The notes: generated from the sequence alone by a model not told the origin. Counted from the stretch's first letter, positions 7,604 through 17,607 are shown. The stretch: 64,000 nt of DNA from JAJDXW01 sp965243335 (GCA_965243335.1 OZ251545.1:992001-1056000), one strand, 5' to 3'. Numbers and translations: made by a program.

Positions 7604-10474
7604 TCAGGCGGGCTCGCACTTGCGCTCGGATTCGGGTTCGGTTCCGACCCCCGCCCCGGACGCTGCCGGCTCGACCCGCGCCGCGCACAGCTTGAAGCCG
7701 GGGATCTTGCCGAAGGGGTCGAGCTCGGGGCTGGTGAGGACGTTGGCCGCCGCCTCGGCGAAGCAGAAGGGCACGAACACCATCCCCTCCGGGACCGCGG
7801 GGTCGCGCCGGGCCGCGATCTCGATCGCGCCCCGCCGGGTCGAGATCCGCACCGCCTCGCCCGCCGCCACCCCCATCCGGGCGAGGTCCGCCGGCGAGAG
7901 GCTCGCCACCGCCTCGGGCTCCAGCGCGTCGAGGATCCCCGCCCGGCGCGTGATCGCCCCGGTGTGCCAGTGCTCGAGCTGCCGCCCGGTGGTGAGCGCC
8001 ATCGGATACTCGTCGTCGGGCTCCTCGAACGACGGCACGACCTCCGCCGGCACGAGGGCGGCCCGCCCGGTCGCGGTCGGGAACCCGTCGCCGAAGACGA
8101 CGTCCTCGCCCGGCCGGTCCGGCCCGAGACAGGGATAGGTCACCGCGCTCTCGCGCTCCAGCCGCTCCCAAGTGATGTTGTCGAGGGACGGCATCACCTC
8201 CGTCATCTCGCGGAACACGTCGCGCGGGTGCTCGTAGCGCCAGTCGAGCCCAAGCCGCCGCGCGAGCTCCTGCACGATCCACCAGTCCTGGCGCGCCTCG
8301 CCGGGCAGCGGCAGCGCGCGGCGCCCGAGCTGGACCTGCCGGTTCGTGTTGGTCACCGTCCCGTCCTTCTCCGGCCAGGCCGACGCCGGCAGGACCACGT
8401 CGGCGTGGAACGCGGTCTCGGTGAGGAAGAGGTCCTGCACCACCAGGTGCTCCAGCTTCGCCAGGGCCTCGCGGGCGTGCCGCACGTCCGGGTCCGACAT
8501 CGCGGGGTTCTCCCCCATGACGTACATGCCCTTGATCCCGCCGTCGAGGATCGCGTGCATGATCTCGACCACGGTGAGGCCCCGCTCCGGGTCGAGGCTC
8601 GTGCCCCACGCGTCCTCGAAGCGGGCGCGCACGTCCGCCGCGTCCACCGCCTGGTAGTCGGGATAGACCATCGGGATGAGCCCGGCGTCGGAGGCCCCCT
8701 GCACGTTGTTCTGGCCGCGGAGCGGGTGGAGCCCGGTCCCGGGGCGGCCCACGTGCCCGGTGATGGCGGCGAGGGCGATGAGGCAGCGCGCGTTGTCGGC
8801 GCCGTGCGTGCTCTGCGAGATCCCCATCCCCCAGAAGATGATCCCCGCCTCCGCCTTCGCGTAGGCGCGCGCCACGGTGCGGAGGGTGTCGGGGTCGATG
8901 CCGCACGCCGGGGCCATCGCCTCCGGGGTGAACGGCGCGACGTGGCGCCGCAGGTTCTCGAAGCCCTCGGTCCGGGCCGCGACGTACTGCTCGTCGTACA
9001 GCTTCTCGGCGACGATGACGTGGATGAGGGCGTTCAGCAGGGCGACGTCGGCCCCGGGGCGGAACTGGAGCGCGTGGCGCGCGTGCCGGGCGAGGCCGTT
9101 TCCCCGCGGGTCCATGACGATGAGGGTCTTCGACTTCGCCGCCTGCTTGAAGAAGGTGGCGGCGACCGGGTGGTTCTCGGTGGGGTTGGCGCCGATGACG
9201 ATGATGACGTCCGAGTCCGCGCACGACGTGAAGGGGGCGGTGACCGCGCCCGATCCGATCCCCTCGAGGAGCGCGACCACCGAGGAGGCGTGGCAGAGGC
9301 GGGTGCAGTGGTCCACGTTGTTGGTGCCGAACCCGGTGCGGATCATCTTCTGGACGAGGTACGCCTCCTCGTTCGACCCCTTGGCGGAGCCGAACCCGGC
9401 GAGGGCGCTTCCGCCGTCCCGGTCCCGGATGCGCCGGAGGCCGGCCGCCGCCCGGTCGAGCGCCTCCTCCCAGCCCGCCTCGCGGAAGTGGGTCCAGGGG
9501 TTCGCGGGGTCGACCTCGCCGCTCGCGGACTTCGGCGCGTCCTCCCGCCGGACGAGCGGGCGGGTCAGCCGGTGCGGGTGCGCGACGTAGTCGAACCCGA
9601 AGCGCCCCTTCACGCACAGGCGCTGCTCGTTCGACGGCCCGTTGCGGCCGGTGACGGCCGCGATCCGGTCGCCCGGGGCGGCTCCACCCGCGGCGGGAGC
9701 GCCTGCGGCGGGGTCGCCCGCGGCGGTGCCGTCCCCGGCGATGCGGTAGGTGATCTGGCACCCGACCCCGCAGTAGGGGCAGACGCTGTCCACCTCCCGG
9801 AGCGGGAGCCGCCGATCCACTCCCGCCTCGTCCACGAGCGACGCCTCCATGAGCGCCCCGGTCGGACACGCCTGCACGCACTCGCCGCACGCGACGCAGG
9901 TGCTCTCGCCCATCGGATCGTCGAAGTCGAAGACGATGCTCGACCCGTGCCCCCGGTAGGCCATGCCGATGACGTCGTTCACCTGGACCTCGCGGCACGC
10001 CCGCACGCAGAGGTTGCACTGGATGCAGGCGTCGAGCGCGACCCGCATCGCGGGATGGGAGGAATCGGGGGCGGGCGGGGACTCGCGCGCCGGGAAGCGG
10101 CTGCCCCCGTCGAGGCCGACCCGCTCCGTCCAGGTCCAGAACCGCGAGTCGTGCTCGCGGGCGCGCTCGCGCGCGGGCTGGTCGGCGAGGAGAAGCTCGA
10201 ACACGGTGCGGCGCGAATGCCGGGCGCGCTCGGTGTCCGTCCGCACCTTCATGCCTCGCGCCGGGAGGCGGATGCAGGAGGCGGCGAGGACCCGCTCCCC
10301 CTCCACCTCGACCATGCAGGCGCGGCAGTTGCCGTCCGGCCGGTAGCCGGGCTCAGCGGAGTGGCAGAGGTGGGGGATCGCCACCCCCTCGCGCGCGGCG
10401 ACCTGCCAGATGGTCTCCCCGGCCGCGGCCGCGACCTCGCGCCCGTCCAGACTGAAGGCGACTGCCTCGCTCAT
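7604..10474 (-). CDS. Molybdopterin formate dehydrogenase catalytic subunit (FdsA-like)
   Basis: This 956-residue protein has the domain order of cytoplasmic NAD-linked formate dehydrogenase alpha subunits. It starts with an N-terminal [2Fe-2S] domain (HLCH...NCRACMVEV...CIRL), then a NuoG-like segment and two [4Fe-4S] clusters (CIQCNLCVRACREV and CVACGECVQACP). A third cluster motif, CPYCGVGCQI, precedes the molybdopterin oxidoreductase and dinucleotide-binding domains. The active-site ligand is a cysteine (RLCHASSV, near residue 390), not selenocysteine. Formate oxidation to CO2 is the likely reaction. The NADH-forming FdsB/FdsG subunits and the chaperones FdhD and FdsC are not in the window. 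The start is the ATG after AGGGAGCAGGCGCC. It is divergent from the shikimate dehydrogenase gene. Confidence 0.88.
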   Translation of the reverse strand: MSEAVAFSLDGREVAAAAGETIWQVAAREGVAIPHLCHSAEPGYRPDGNCRACMVEVEGERVLAASCIRLPARGMKVRTDTERARHSRRTVFELLLADQPARERAREHDSRFWTWTERVGLDGGSRFPARESPPAPDSSHPAMRVALDACIQCNLCVRACREVQVNDVIGMAYRGHGSSIVFDFDDPMGESTCVACGECVQACPTGALMEASLVDEAGVDRRLPLREVDSVCPYCGVGCQITYRIAGDGTAAGDPAAGAPAAGGAAPGDRIAAVTGRNGPSNEQRLCVKGRFGFDYVAHPHRLTRPLVRREDAPKSASGEVDPANPWTHFREAGWEEALDRAAAGLRRIRDRDGGSALAGFGSAKGSNEEAYLVQKMIRTGFGTNNVDHCTRLCHASSVVALLEGIGSGAVTAPFTSCADSDVIIVIGANPTENHPVAATFFKQAAKSKTLIVMDPRGNGLARHARHALQFRPGADVALLNALIHVIVAEKLYDEQYVAARTEGFENLRRHVAPFTPEAMAPACGIDPDTLRTVARAYAKAEAGIIFWGMGISQSTHGADNARCLIALAAITGHVGRPGTGLHPLRGQNNVQGASDAGLIPMVYPDYQAVDAADVRARFEDAWGTSLDPERGLTVVEIMHAILDGGIKGMYVMGENPAMSDPDVRHAREALAKLEHLVVQDLFLTETAFHADVVLPASAWPEKDGTVTNTNRQVQLGRRALPLPGEARQDWWIVQELARRLGLDWRYEHPRDVFREMTEVMPSLDNITWERLERESAVTYPCLGPDRPGEDVVFGDGFPTATGRAALVPAEVVPSFEEPDDEYPMALTTGRQLEHWHTGAITRRAGILDALEPEAVASLSPADLARMGVAAGEAVRISTRRGAIEIAARRDPAVPEGMVFVPFCFAEAAANVLTSPELDPFGKIPGFKLCAARVEPAASGAGVGTEPESERKCEPA

Positions 10475-10665
10475 GGCGCCTGCTCCCTCGGCTTGCACAC
10501 CGTTCGTTTGGCCGGCTGGCTGGCTGCGGCGACGACGATCGCCGCCGCCGCAGCCGAACGGCAGCCCCGAAGGGTAGCGAGTCCCGCCGGACATGGAAAG
10601 ATTCGGGGAGGCCGCGCTATCTTGGGCCTCCTCCGGGCTCGGGTTGCACGGGAGGGAGGGAAGGC

Positions 10666-11502
10666 ATGGAGAAGGTCCGACTCGGACTCATCGGCGACAA
10701 CATCGCCGCCTCGAAGGCCCCGCGCCTGCACGCGGCCGCGGGCCGGATGCGCGGGGTCGAGGTCGCCTACGACCTGCTGGTCCCCGCCGAGCAGGGCGCG
10801 GGGTTCGACGAGCTGTTCGACCGCTGCGCGGCCGGAGGCTACCGGGGGATCAACGTCACCTACCCCTACAAGGAGCGGGCGGCGGCGCGGGTCGGGATCG
10901 AGAGCCCCCTCGTTCGCGCGATGGGGGCGGTCAACACGGTGGTGTTCGGGCCGGACGGCCCGCGGGGGTTCAACACCGACCACACGGGCTTCGTCGCGGC
11001 GTGGCGCGCGGCGTTCGGGGCCGCCGCCCGGCCCGGCGCGGTCTGCCAGGTGGGCGCGGGCGGGGCAGGCAAGGCGGTCGCCTTCGGGCTCGCCGCGCTC
11101 GGGGCGGAGGCGATCCGGCTCTTCGACCTCGACCGGGGGCGGGCCGAGCGCCTCGCGGCGGCGCTCCGGGAGGCGCGGCCGGAGACGGAGGCGACCGCCG
11201 CCACGAGCCTCGAAGACGCCGCGCGGGGGGCGCGCGGGATCGTCAACTGCTCCCCGGTAGGCATGGTCGGCCACGAGGGAACGCCGATCCCGCGAGACCT
11301 CCTGCCGGGGGCGGCGTGGGCCTTCGACGCGGTCTATACCCCCGTCGATACCCGTTTCCTCGCCGACGCGGCGGCGGCCGGCCTCGAGACCCTGAGCGGC
11401 TACGAGCTGTTCTTCGCGCAAGGGGCGGACGGCACGGAGATATTCCTCGGGGGCCCCGTCGACCGCTCCCGGCTCCGGCGGGCGCTCGCCCCGAGCGCGT
11501 GA
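10666..11502 (+). CDS. aroE: Shikimate/quinate dehydrogenase family protein
   Basis: This 278-residue protein is of normal AroE length. Seen motifs are SKAPRLH near residues 16-22 (the substrate-binding S-x-S-P-x-x-H site, here with lysine and alanine), INVTYPYKE near 64-72 with the catalytic lysine, and NTDHTGF near 104-110 with the catalytic aspartate. Further on are the nucleotide-binding loop GAGGAGKAV and the C-terminal ELFFAQG. It should reduce 3-dehydroshikimate or a related quinate-type substrate with NAD(P)H in the cytoplasm. The unusual first serine motif leaves the substrate open: a true AroE or a catabolic quinate-type paralogue. The ATG follows GGGAGGGAAGGC. Confidence 0.8.
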   Translation: MEKVRLGLIGDNIAASKAPRLHAAAGRMRGVEVAYDLLVPAEQGAGFDELFDRCAAGGYRGINVTYPYKERAAARVGIESPLVRAMGAVNTVVFGPDGPRGFNTDHTGFVAAWRAAFGAAARPGAVCQVGAGGAGKAVAFGLAALGAEAIRLFDLDRGRAERLAAALREARPETEATAATSLEDAARGARGIVNCSPVGMVGHEGTPIPRDLLPGAAWAFDAVYTPVDTRFLADAAAAGLETLSGYELFFAQGADGTEIFLGGPVDRSRLRRALAPSA

Positions 11503-11580
11503 ACGGCCCCGCCGCGAACCGCGCCCGCAAACCGGCGCGTCCCGGGATCGGCGCGTCCCGCAGACGCGGGCGCCTCTCGG

Positions 11581-11718
11581 GATCGCAGGCGTCCTGGGAA
11601 CGCGGGCGTCCCGCCCGCATGGGCCGTCGGGCCTTGCACCGCGCTGCACCTTTCATCGCGCTTGCGCCCTGCACCCTTCTGCGGGCGAGACACAAGCGTT
11701 CCCAGGACGCCTGCGATC
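11581..11718. repeat. Intergenic palindromic repeat, copy 2
   Basis: The outer 22 bases of each arm (GATCGCAGGCGTCCTGGGAA plus two) are exact inverted complements. Each arm continues into the family core CGCGGGCGTCCCGCCCGCA on the left and GCGGGCGAGACACAAGCGTT on the right, around a loop of about 60 bases. It lies between the convergent shikimate dehydrogenase and cobQ genes and its right arm ends 2 bases before the cobQ stop codon, where it could act as a bidirectional terminator. Confidence 0.8.
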
Positions 11719-11719
11719 C

Positions 11720-13269
11720 CTACCCCCCGGCGAATAGCGCATCCACGTCGAGGGCCGCCTCGATCCCGTCCGCGAGCTCGTCGAGCGCCCGTTCGACAGC
11801 GGGCTCGTAGGCGAACGCCGACGACGCCCCGGCGCGATGCCCTCCAGCCACCGGGCGCGGAATTCGTCCCCCGCGAAGAGGCCGTGCAGGTACGAGCCCT
11901 CGACCCGGCCGTCGACGCTCACCGCGCCGTCCGGGCGGTTCGGTCCGCCTTGGCCGCTTGGGCCGCCCAGGCCGCCCGCGAGGTGCGCGAAGGGCCGCGC
12001 CGTATCCGGGCCGGTGGTCGTACCCATGTGGATCTCGTACCCGGCGAGCGCCGCCCCGCTCCGCGCGCAGGTTCCGGCCACCGGGCGCACCGACTTCTCC
12101 CCCCGCATCACCGTCTCCACGTCGAGCAGCCCGAGGCCGGGGGCCTCACCGGCCGGGCCGTCGACCCCGTCCGGGTCGCGCACCCGCCGCCCGAGCATCT
12201 GGTAGCCGCCGCAAAGGCCGATCACCCGCCCCCCGCTCCGCGCGTGGGCGATGACGTCGTGGTCCCACCCCTGCGACCGCAGGAACGCAAGGTCGCCGAG
12301 GGTCGACTTCGTTCCCGGCAGGAGGACGATGTCGGCATCGCGCGGCAGGGGCGCGCCCGGCGGCACGAAGGCGAAGTCCACCGCCGGCTCCAGCCGGAGC
12401 GGGTCCGCGTCGTCGAAGTTGGCGATCCGCGAGAGCCGCGGAGCGGCGATGCGCACCCGCGCTCCCGCTCGTGCGCCCGCCTCCGGGGCGGCGCGCCGCC
12501 CGCCGGGGCGCCGGTCGCCGGGGCCACGCCCGCCGGGCCGTTCGAGGACCGCCGCATCCTCGGGCGGGAGCCGCCCGGCCGCGTCGAGCCAGGGGACGAC
12601 CCCCCGGCACGGCCAGCCGGTATGGCGTTCGATCTCGCGCACCCCGTCCGCGAAGAGCGCCGGATCGCCCCGGAGCTTGTTGATCGCGAAGCTCGTGATC
12701 ATCGCCGCGTCGGCGGGGTCGAGCACCGCGCGGGTCCCCGCCACGGCGGCGATGACCCCGCCGCGGTCGATGTCCGCGAGGAGGCACACCGGGACCTCCG
12801 CCCGGCGCGCGAACCCCATGTTCGCGATGTCGCGGTCCCGCAGGTTCGTCTCCGCCGTGCTCCCGGCCCCCTCGACGACCACGAGGTCGAAGGCGCCGGC
12901 GAGGCGGTCGAAGCTCTCCATCACCGGGGCGAGGAGCCGGTCGCGCCGGGCCAGGAAGTCCGCCGCCTCCAGGGTCGAGACCGCGCGTCCGTGCACCACT
13001 ACCTGCGAGGTGCGGTCGGTCTGGGGCTTGAGCAGCACCGGGTTCATGTCCACGGTCGGGGCCAGCCCGGCCGCCCGCGCCTGGAGCGCCTGCGCCCGCC
13101 CGATCTCGCCCCCGCCGGGGCACGCCGCCGCGTTGTTCGACATGTTCTGCGGCTTGAACGGGGCGACGGAGAGCCCGCGCCGGCGCGCGATCCGGCAGAG
13201 CCCCGCGACGACCGTGGACTTGCCCGTGTCCGAGCCGGTCCCCTGGATCATCAGCGCCCCGCCCCTCAT
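11720..13269 (-). CDS. cobQ: Cobyric acid synthase, frameshifted near its C-terminus
   Basis: The enzyme amidates adenosylcobyrinate a,c-diamide side chains during B12 synthesis, using glutamine and ATP. The ATP-binding domain begins IQGTGSDTGKSTVVAG and continues FKPQNMSNNAAA. A class-I glutamine amidotransferase domain follows, with the nucleophile in IGLCGGYQML (about residue 350) and a histidine in SYLHGLF. The frame breaks at a CCCC run (11827-11830), after WLEGIAPG. One extra base restores the expected ending SSAFAYEPAVERALDELADG...ALFAGG and a TAG at 11720. Without it the frame runs on into the repeat to 11653. An Arg/Gly/Pro-rich insertion sits near residues 235-265. Its start is 31 bases from the type III endonuclease stop codon. 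Confidence 0.85.
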
Positions 13270-13300
13270 GCCGCCCCCGCGCCCCGAGCCGGCCTCCCGC

Positions 13301-15991
13301 TCACGCCCCGACCTTCTCCATCAACTGGCCGCGCACGTCCCGGCCCGCGACCTCCTTCTCCGCCATGAGGAACAGGCACTTCCCGGCGCTCTCACGCTCC
13401 CACAGCGCGCCGACGGCCCGCTTCCCGGCGGTCTCCGGCCCGTCCACGATGTGCGCCCCCTTGTACTCGACGACGAGGAGACGCCCGTCGTCGAGCCGCG
13501 CGACGAAGTCGGGGTAGAACCGGCCCGCCGCGGTCGGCAGCCAGAAGGAGGCCGGGTCGCGCGCCGCGTTGCGGACCCAGCATTCGAGCCCCGGCAGGCT
13601 GTCGAGGGCCTGGGCGCACCGGACCTCCTCGCCGTCGTCCACGCCGTCGAACGCGGGAACCCGGTCCGCCCCCAGGAAGTGCTTCCGGGGCTTCCAGCGG
13701 CCCCGGTAGCGCCGCTGGTCGCGGTACATGTCTTCGCGGAAGGCGAAGGCGTGATCGAACGAGACCTCGACCCTGGCCTCCGGGGCGAACAGGCGCCGCC
13801 GCCAGGCGGTCTCGCGCTCCCGCCGGCGGACGGCCTCGATCCGGTCCCGGACCTTGCGGGCGAGCAGGAACTTGGCGCGCATGAGGGCGGAGACGTGCAT
13901 CCCGCGCACGTCGATCAGGTGGGCCACGAGGTCCCCGAGCCACCGGGTCAGCTCGCTCTGGCCGACGTCCGGCTGCCGGGCCTGCCGGTCGAGCCAGCGC
14001 ACGAGCGCCTTCGGGGTCCAGCCTTCCACGTCCACGTTCAGCGCGGCCTGCTCCTCCTCGCGCGCGAACTGGTAGGCGATGCGGTGGCCGTCGAGGTCGA
14101 TCTCGAAGCTGCGCGCCGTCTCCCGGATCGTGAACTCGCCCTCGTCCATGCGCGGCGAGTGATCGAGGAGCGACCAGTCGTGAAGCTCCATGAAGAGGTC
14201 GGTGTCGGCGAATTCCAGCACGCCCTGCGCCGCGGACATGAGGCGCGGCGCCTTGAGCTCCCCGCCGCGCCCGGCGGGCGGCCGCCGCGAACCCGGCCGA
14301 TCTCCGAAGCCGCGCCGATGCTTCTCGACCGCTCTGGCGAACCCCGGCTGCGCGCCTGCCGGCAGCGACCCGCGGACGGCTTCCTCCAGGCCGCCGTCGA
14401 TCCGTCCGGCGATCTCGATCTCGATCTCCCCGGCCCCGGTCTCGCGCACGGTCACGCCGCCGCCGCTCCGCTCCAGCGCCTTCAGCGCGGACAGGGCCTC
14501 CGGGGGCGGGGCGGCGACCGTGTGCCGGAACGCGGCTTCCGGCTCTTCCGGCGGACCGAGCGAATCGAACGGGCCAAACAGTCCGCCCGGCCCGACCAGC
14601 TCGCCCTGTACCGGCTCGATCTGGTCGTGCGCCTCGTCCTCCTCGAAGCCCATCGCCACCAGCCGGTCGGCGAGCGCCTGCGCCGCCGCGCCGAAGGACG
14701 CTTCGGACACGAAGGCATACGCCCGGTTGAGGGCGGGGACCTTGCGCCGCGCGGCGTAGGGCATCCGCAGCACCCGCCCGAGAAGCTGCTCCACGTCGAG
14801 GGCGCTGCGAATGCGGGCGACGGAGCAGAAGACGTAGGCGAAGGAGCAGTCCCATCCCTCCTTCAGAGCCTCGATGGTGACGACGTATTCGATCCGGCAG
14901 GCGCGGTCGAAGAGGTCGATGCCGTCCAGCTCCCGCTGGTCGCCGGTCGCGACCGCGATCTTCTCCCGCGGGATCCCCTCGACCTCCGTCAGGTGGGCGA
15001 TCAGCGCCTCGACCGTCACCTCCTGGTCCTTCGGCTGGGCCTGCAGGAGGACGAGGGGCCGGACGTGGTCCGGCTCGTCCTTCGCGCTCGCGGCGAGCGG
15101 CGCGCGGGCGGCGATGGCGCCGCTCACCGCCCCCTGCCAGGCATCGTGCTCGGAGAGGAGGATCGGCAGCTTGATCATCGCCTCCGCCTTCAGCTCCCGG
15201 GCCGGGACGCTGTGCAGGATGTTGTTGATCGGCCGGCCCTTCCGGTCCCGTGGGGTGGCGGTGAGCTCGATGATCGCCGAGGGGTTCACCCGCGCCTGCA
15301 TCTCCCGCGTGAGGCCGGTGACCGCGTTGTGGGCCTCGTCCACGATCATCAGCGGCCGGTGGACGTGGAGCAGGTTCGCGAACGAGAGCTTGACCCCGCC
15401 GTCCGCCAGCCGTTCGAGGCCCGGCGCGGCCTCCGGGACCGCGGCGAAGTGCGGCTCCAGGTGCTCGTTGTGGGCGTAGACCTTGCGGCCCTCGGTGCTC
15501 TTGACCCGCAGGGTCTGGATGGTGCCGACCACGACGCAGCAACGGTCGCGGAGGTCGTGCGGGCGGAGCTGGGGAAAGTCGGCGACGTCGAACACCCGCA
15601 CCCGGCCCGAGAAGGCTTCGTCCAGCGCCTGCCGGTACGGATGGCGGGGGTTCTTGAGCGCCTGGACGGTCTGGGTGCGGATGACGTTGGACGGCGTGAG
15701 CCAGAGCACCGGGGGATGGTCCTTCTCGATCCACGCGTCGCGGGCGACGGCGACCGCATGGGCGGCGAGGATCGTCTTGCCGCCCCCGGTGGGGAGCCGC
15801 AGGCAGACGTAGGGGACCTCCGGCAGGCCGGCGAGCGGGGTGTAGGGGCCCGCGTAGCGGCCGAGGCGCGCCGCCTGCTCGGGGGCGCGCGTGATGGCCT
15901 CGTAGGCGTTCTTCGGCCCGGCGACGCGCGCCTCCTCGAAGAAGCGGCGGAGGACGTCGAGGGTGTCGGCCTGGTACTGCTTGAGCTGCAT
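13301..15991 (-). CDS. res: Type III restriction endonuclease subunit (Res)
   Basis: This 896-residue superfamily 2 helicase-nuclease starts MQLKQYQADTLDVLRRF. Walker A is LPTGGGKTI (about residue 66), motif II is MIVDEAHN (about 223), motif III is LTATP and motif VI is QLLGRVLRMPY. The C-terminal PD-(D/E)XK nuclease site reads YPDFVARLDDGRLLVVEYKG. It cleaves DNA after ATP-driven communication between two unmethylated Mod sites. The ATG lies 5 bases after the mod stop codon, so the two genes are translationally linked. A poorly conserved Arg/Gly-rich stretch sits near residues 560-580. Catalytic residues appear intact, so an active system is plausible. Confidence 0.9.
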   Translation of the reverse strand: MQLKQYQADTLDVLRRFFEEARVAGPKNAYEAITRAPEQAARLGRYAGPYTPLAGLPEVPYVCLRLPTGGGKTILAAHAVAVARDAWIEKDHPPVLWLTPSNVIRTQTVQALKNPRHPYRQALDEAFSGRVRVFDVADFPQLRPHDLRDRCCVVVGTIQTLRVKSTEGRKVYAHNEHLEPHFAAVPEAAPGLERLADGGVKLSFANLLHVHRPLMIVDEAHNAVTGLTREMQARVNPSAIIELTATPRDRKGRPINNILHSVPARELKAEAMIKLPILLSEHDAWQGAVSGAIAARAPLAASAKDEPDHVRPLVLLQAQPKDQEVTVEALIAHLTEVEGIPREKIAVATGDQRELDGIDLFDRACRIEYVVTIEALKEGWDCSFAYVFCSVARIRSALDVEQLLGRVLRMPYAARRKVPALNRAYAFVSEASFGAAAQALADRLVAMGFEEDEAHDQIEPVQGELVGPGGLFGPFDSLGPPEEPEAAFRHTVAAPPPEALSALKALERSGGGVTVRETGAGEIEIEIAGRIDGGLEEAVRGSLPAGAQPGFARAVEKHRRGFGDRPGSRRPPAGRGGELKAPRLMSAAQGVLEFADTDLFMELHDWSLLDHSPRMDEGEFTIRETARSFEIDLDGHRIAYQFAREEEQAALNVDVEGWTPKALVRWLDRQARQPDVGQSELTRWLGDLVAHLIDVRGMHVSALMRAKFLLARKVRDRIEAVRRRERETAWRRRLFAPEARVEVSFDHAFAFREDMYRDQRRYRGRWKPRKHFLGADRVPAFDGVDDGEEVRCAQALDSLPGLECWVRNAARDPASFWLPTAAGRFYPDFVARLDDGRLLVVEYKGAHIVDGPETAGKRAVGALWERESAGKCLFLMAEKEVAGRDVRGQLMEKVGA

Positions 15992-15996
15992 CGGGA

Positions 15997-17607
15997 TCAG
16001 GTCCGCGCCCGGACGTCGTAGGGGGTCTGCTTGAAGACGATGCGTTCGCGGGCCAGGGTCGGGGGCGTGAGCCGCGAGTGCTCGCCGTAGACGGTGAGCG
16101 GGTACTCCGGGGCGCCGCCGTCCGGCCCGGCGAGGTCGGGGCGGGAGCGGACGATCTCGGCGCGGATCGCGCTCAGGGTCGCGCGGGTGAGCACGTTGCC
16201 GCCGCGCGGGCGCCGATCCCCGAGGACGCCGTTGTAGAGCAGGGCGTAGGCGCAGCCGTCGTGCAGGCCGAGCAGCGGGGACTCCCGCTCCCGGCTGCCG
16301 TCGGGGCCGCCGCCGTTGCCGCCGCCTCCGTCCCGACCGTTCCACGGCCGGTCGGTCTCGCTGAACCAGACGTGCGCAGCGAGGACGGGAAAGCGGACGT
16401 CCCGCCGGACCTTCCCTTCCTCGTCGAACACCGGCGGGCCGAGACGGCAGAAGCGGAACCCGCCCCCGCCCTGCCAGCCGACGCGCCCGGAGACCCCGCC
16501 CCGCTCGCCCTCGATCACCTTGCGAAGGCGCGGCGCGCAGTGGGTGACCGCGTGCTCCCCCATCTCGATGCCGATCCAGCGCCGCCCCATCTTGTGCGCG
16601 ACCGCCGCGGTCGTGCCGGAGCCGAGGAAGGAGTCGAGCACGAGGTCGCCGGGGTTGGTGGCGAGCTCCAAAATGCGACCGACCAACATTTCCGGTTTCG
16701 GATTTCCGAAAACTTCCACCCCTGGAAATAAATTCTTGAGATCAGTGCTTGCAAGTTTATTGCTTCCCACTTCGTGATGCTGCCACCATGTATTCGGCGT
16801 AAGGCCGCTGTCCATTTCAGCCAGATATTTCTTGAGCATGGGGCGACCTTCGCCTTTGATTCCGAAGGTGATCCTGCCGTCCAACAGCCAAGATTCGTAT
16901 ACTTCACGATTGCATCGCCAATACCGATTCTTCGGCGGAAGAAATTTCTTGCCCGATGGTCCTGTTATCTCGAACCGACCGGCAGCGTAAAATTTGCCAG
17001 CGGAGAGATTCTCCGCCTTCCAAGGCCCTCTCGGATCATGATCCGGATTCTTGAAGGTCGCCCTTTGTTCTTCAGTACGTTCGATCTTGCCGAGGGAAAA
17101 TCCATCGAAATTGAGTGCATAAAGAAGGATATGATCATGGGTGTCGGAGATAAATTTCGCAGTCTGGTTCGATGTATAGGATTTCTGCCATACAATATTC
17201 GCCACAAAATTCTTCCGCCCGAATACTTCGTCCATCACGACCTTGAGATAATGACCCTCATTGTCGTCGATCGAGACCCAGATCGAGCCGTCTTCGGCCA
17301 GCAGCTCCCGCAACAGCTCCAGGCGCGGCAACATCATGGCCAGCCACTGCGTGTGCTCCAGGTTGTCGTCGTAGTGCTCGAAGGCGGAGCGGGTGTTGTA
17401 CGGCGGATCGATGCAGATGCACTTCACCCGCCCGGAGTAGAAGGGGAGCAGCGCCTTCAGGGCCTCCAGGTTGTCCCCCTCGATCAGCAGGTTGCCCGAA
17501 CCGGCGTCTCCGGCGGACAGCTCCGGGGCCTCCTCGAGCAGCCGGTACGGCGTGCGGGCGGCGGCGCGGGCGTCTTGCTCTCGGGTCAGCCAGTGCAGGA
17601 TCGGCAT
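15997..17607 (-). CDS. mod: Type III DNA methyltransferase (Mod), beta-class N6-adenine
   Basis: In this 536-residue protein the catalytic motif DPPYNT (about residues 67-72) precedes the AdoMet-binding motif DSFLGSGTTAAVAHKMG (about 328-345), the order of beta-class N6-adenine methyltransferases. Type III Mod proteins set sequence specificity through a central target recognition domain, roughly residues 115-305 here. The DNA encoding that domain (about 16690-17250) is clearly richer in A and T than both flanks, which suggests domain exchange by recombination. It is the upstream gene of the mod-res pair. The ATG at 17607 lacks an obvious Shine-Dalgarno site, and a TATAAT box lies 28 bases upstream. 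Confidence 0.9.
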   Translation of the reverse strand: MPILHWLTREQDARAAARTPYRLLEEAPELSAGDAGSGNLLIEGDNLEALKALLPFYSGRVKCICIDPPYNTRSAFEHYDDNLEHTQWLAMMLPRLELLRELLAEDGSIWVSIDDNEGHYLKVVMDEVFGRKNFVANIVWQKSYTSNQTAKFISDTHDHILLYALNFDGFSLGKIERTEEQRATFKNPDHDPRGPWKAENLSAGKFYAAGRFEITGPSGKKFLPPKNRYWRCNREVYESWLLDGRITFGIKGEGRPMLKKYLAEMDSGLTPNTWWQHHEVGSNKLASTDLKNLFPGVEVFGNPKPEMLVGRILELATNPGDLVLDSFLGSGTTAAVAHKMGRRWIGIEMGEHAVTHCAPRLRKVIEGERGGVSGRVGWQGGGGFRFCRLGPPVFDEEGKVRRDVRFPVLAAHVWFSETDRPWNGRDGGGGNGGGPDGSRERESPLLGLHDGCAYALLYNGVLGDRRPRGGNVLTRATLSAIRAEIVRSRPDLAGPDGGAPEYPLTVYGEHSRLTPPTLARERIVFKQTPYDVRART

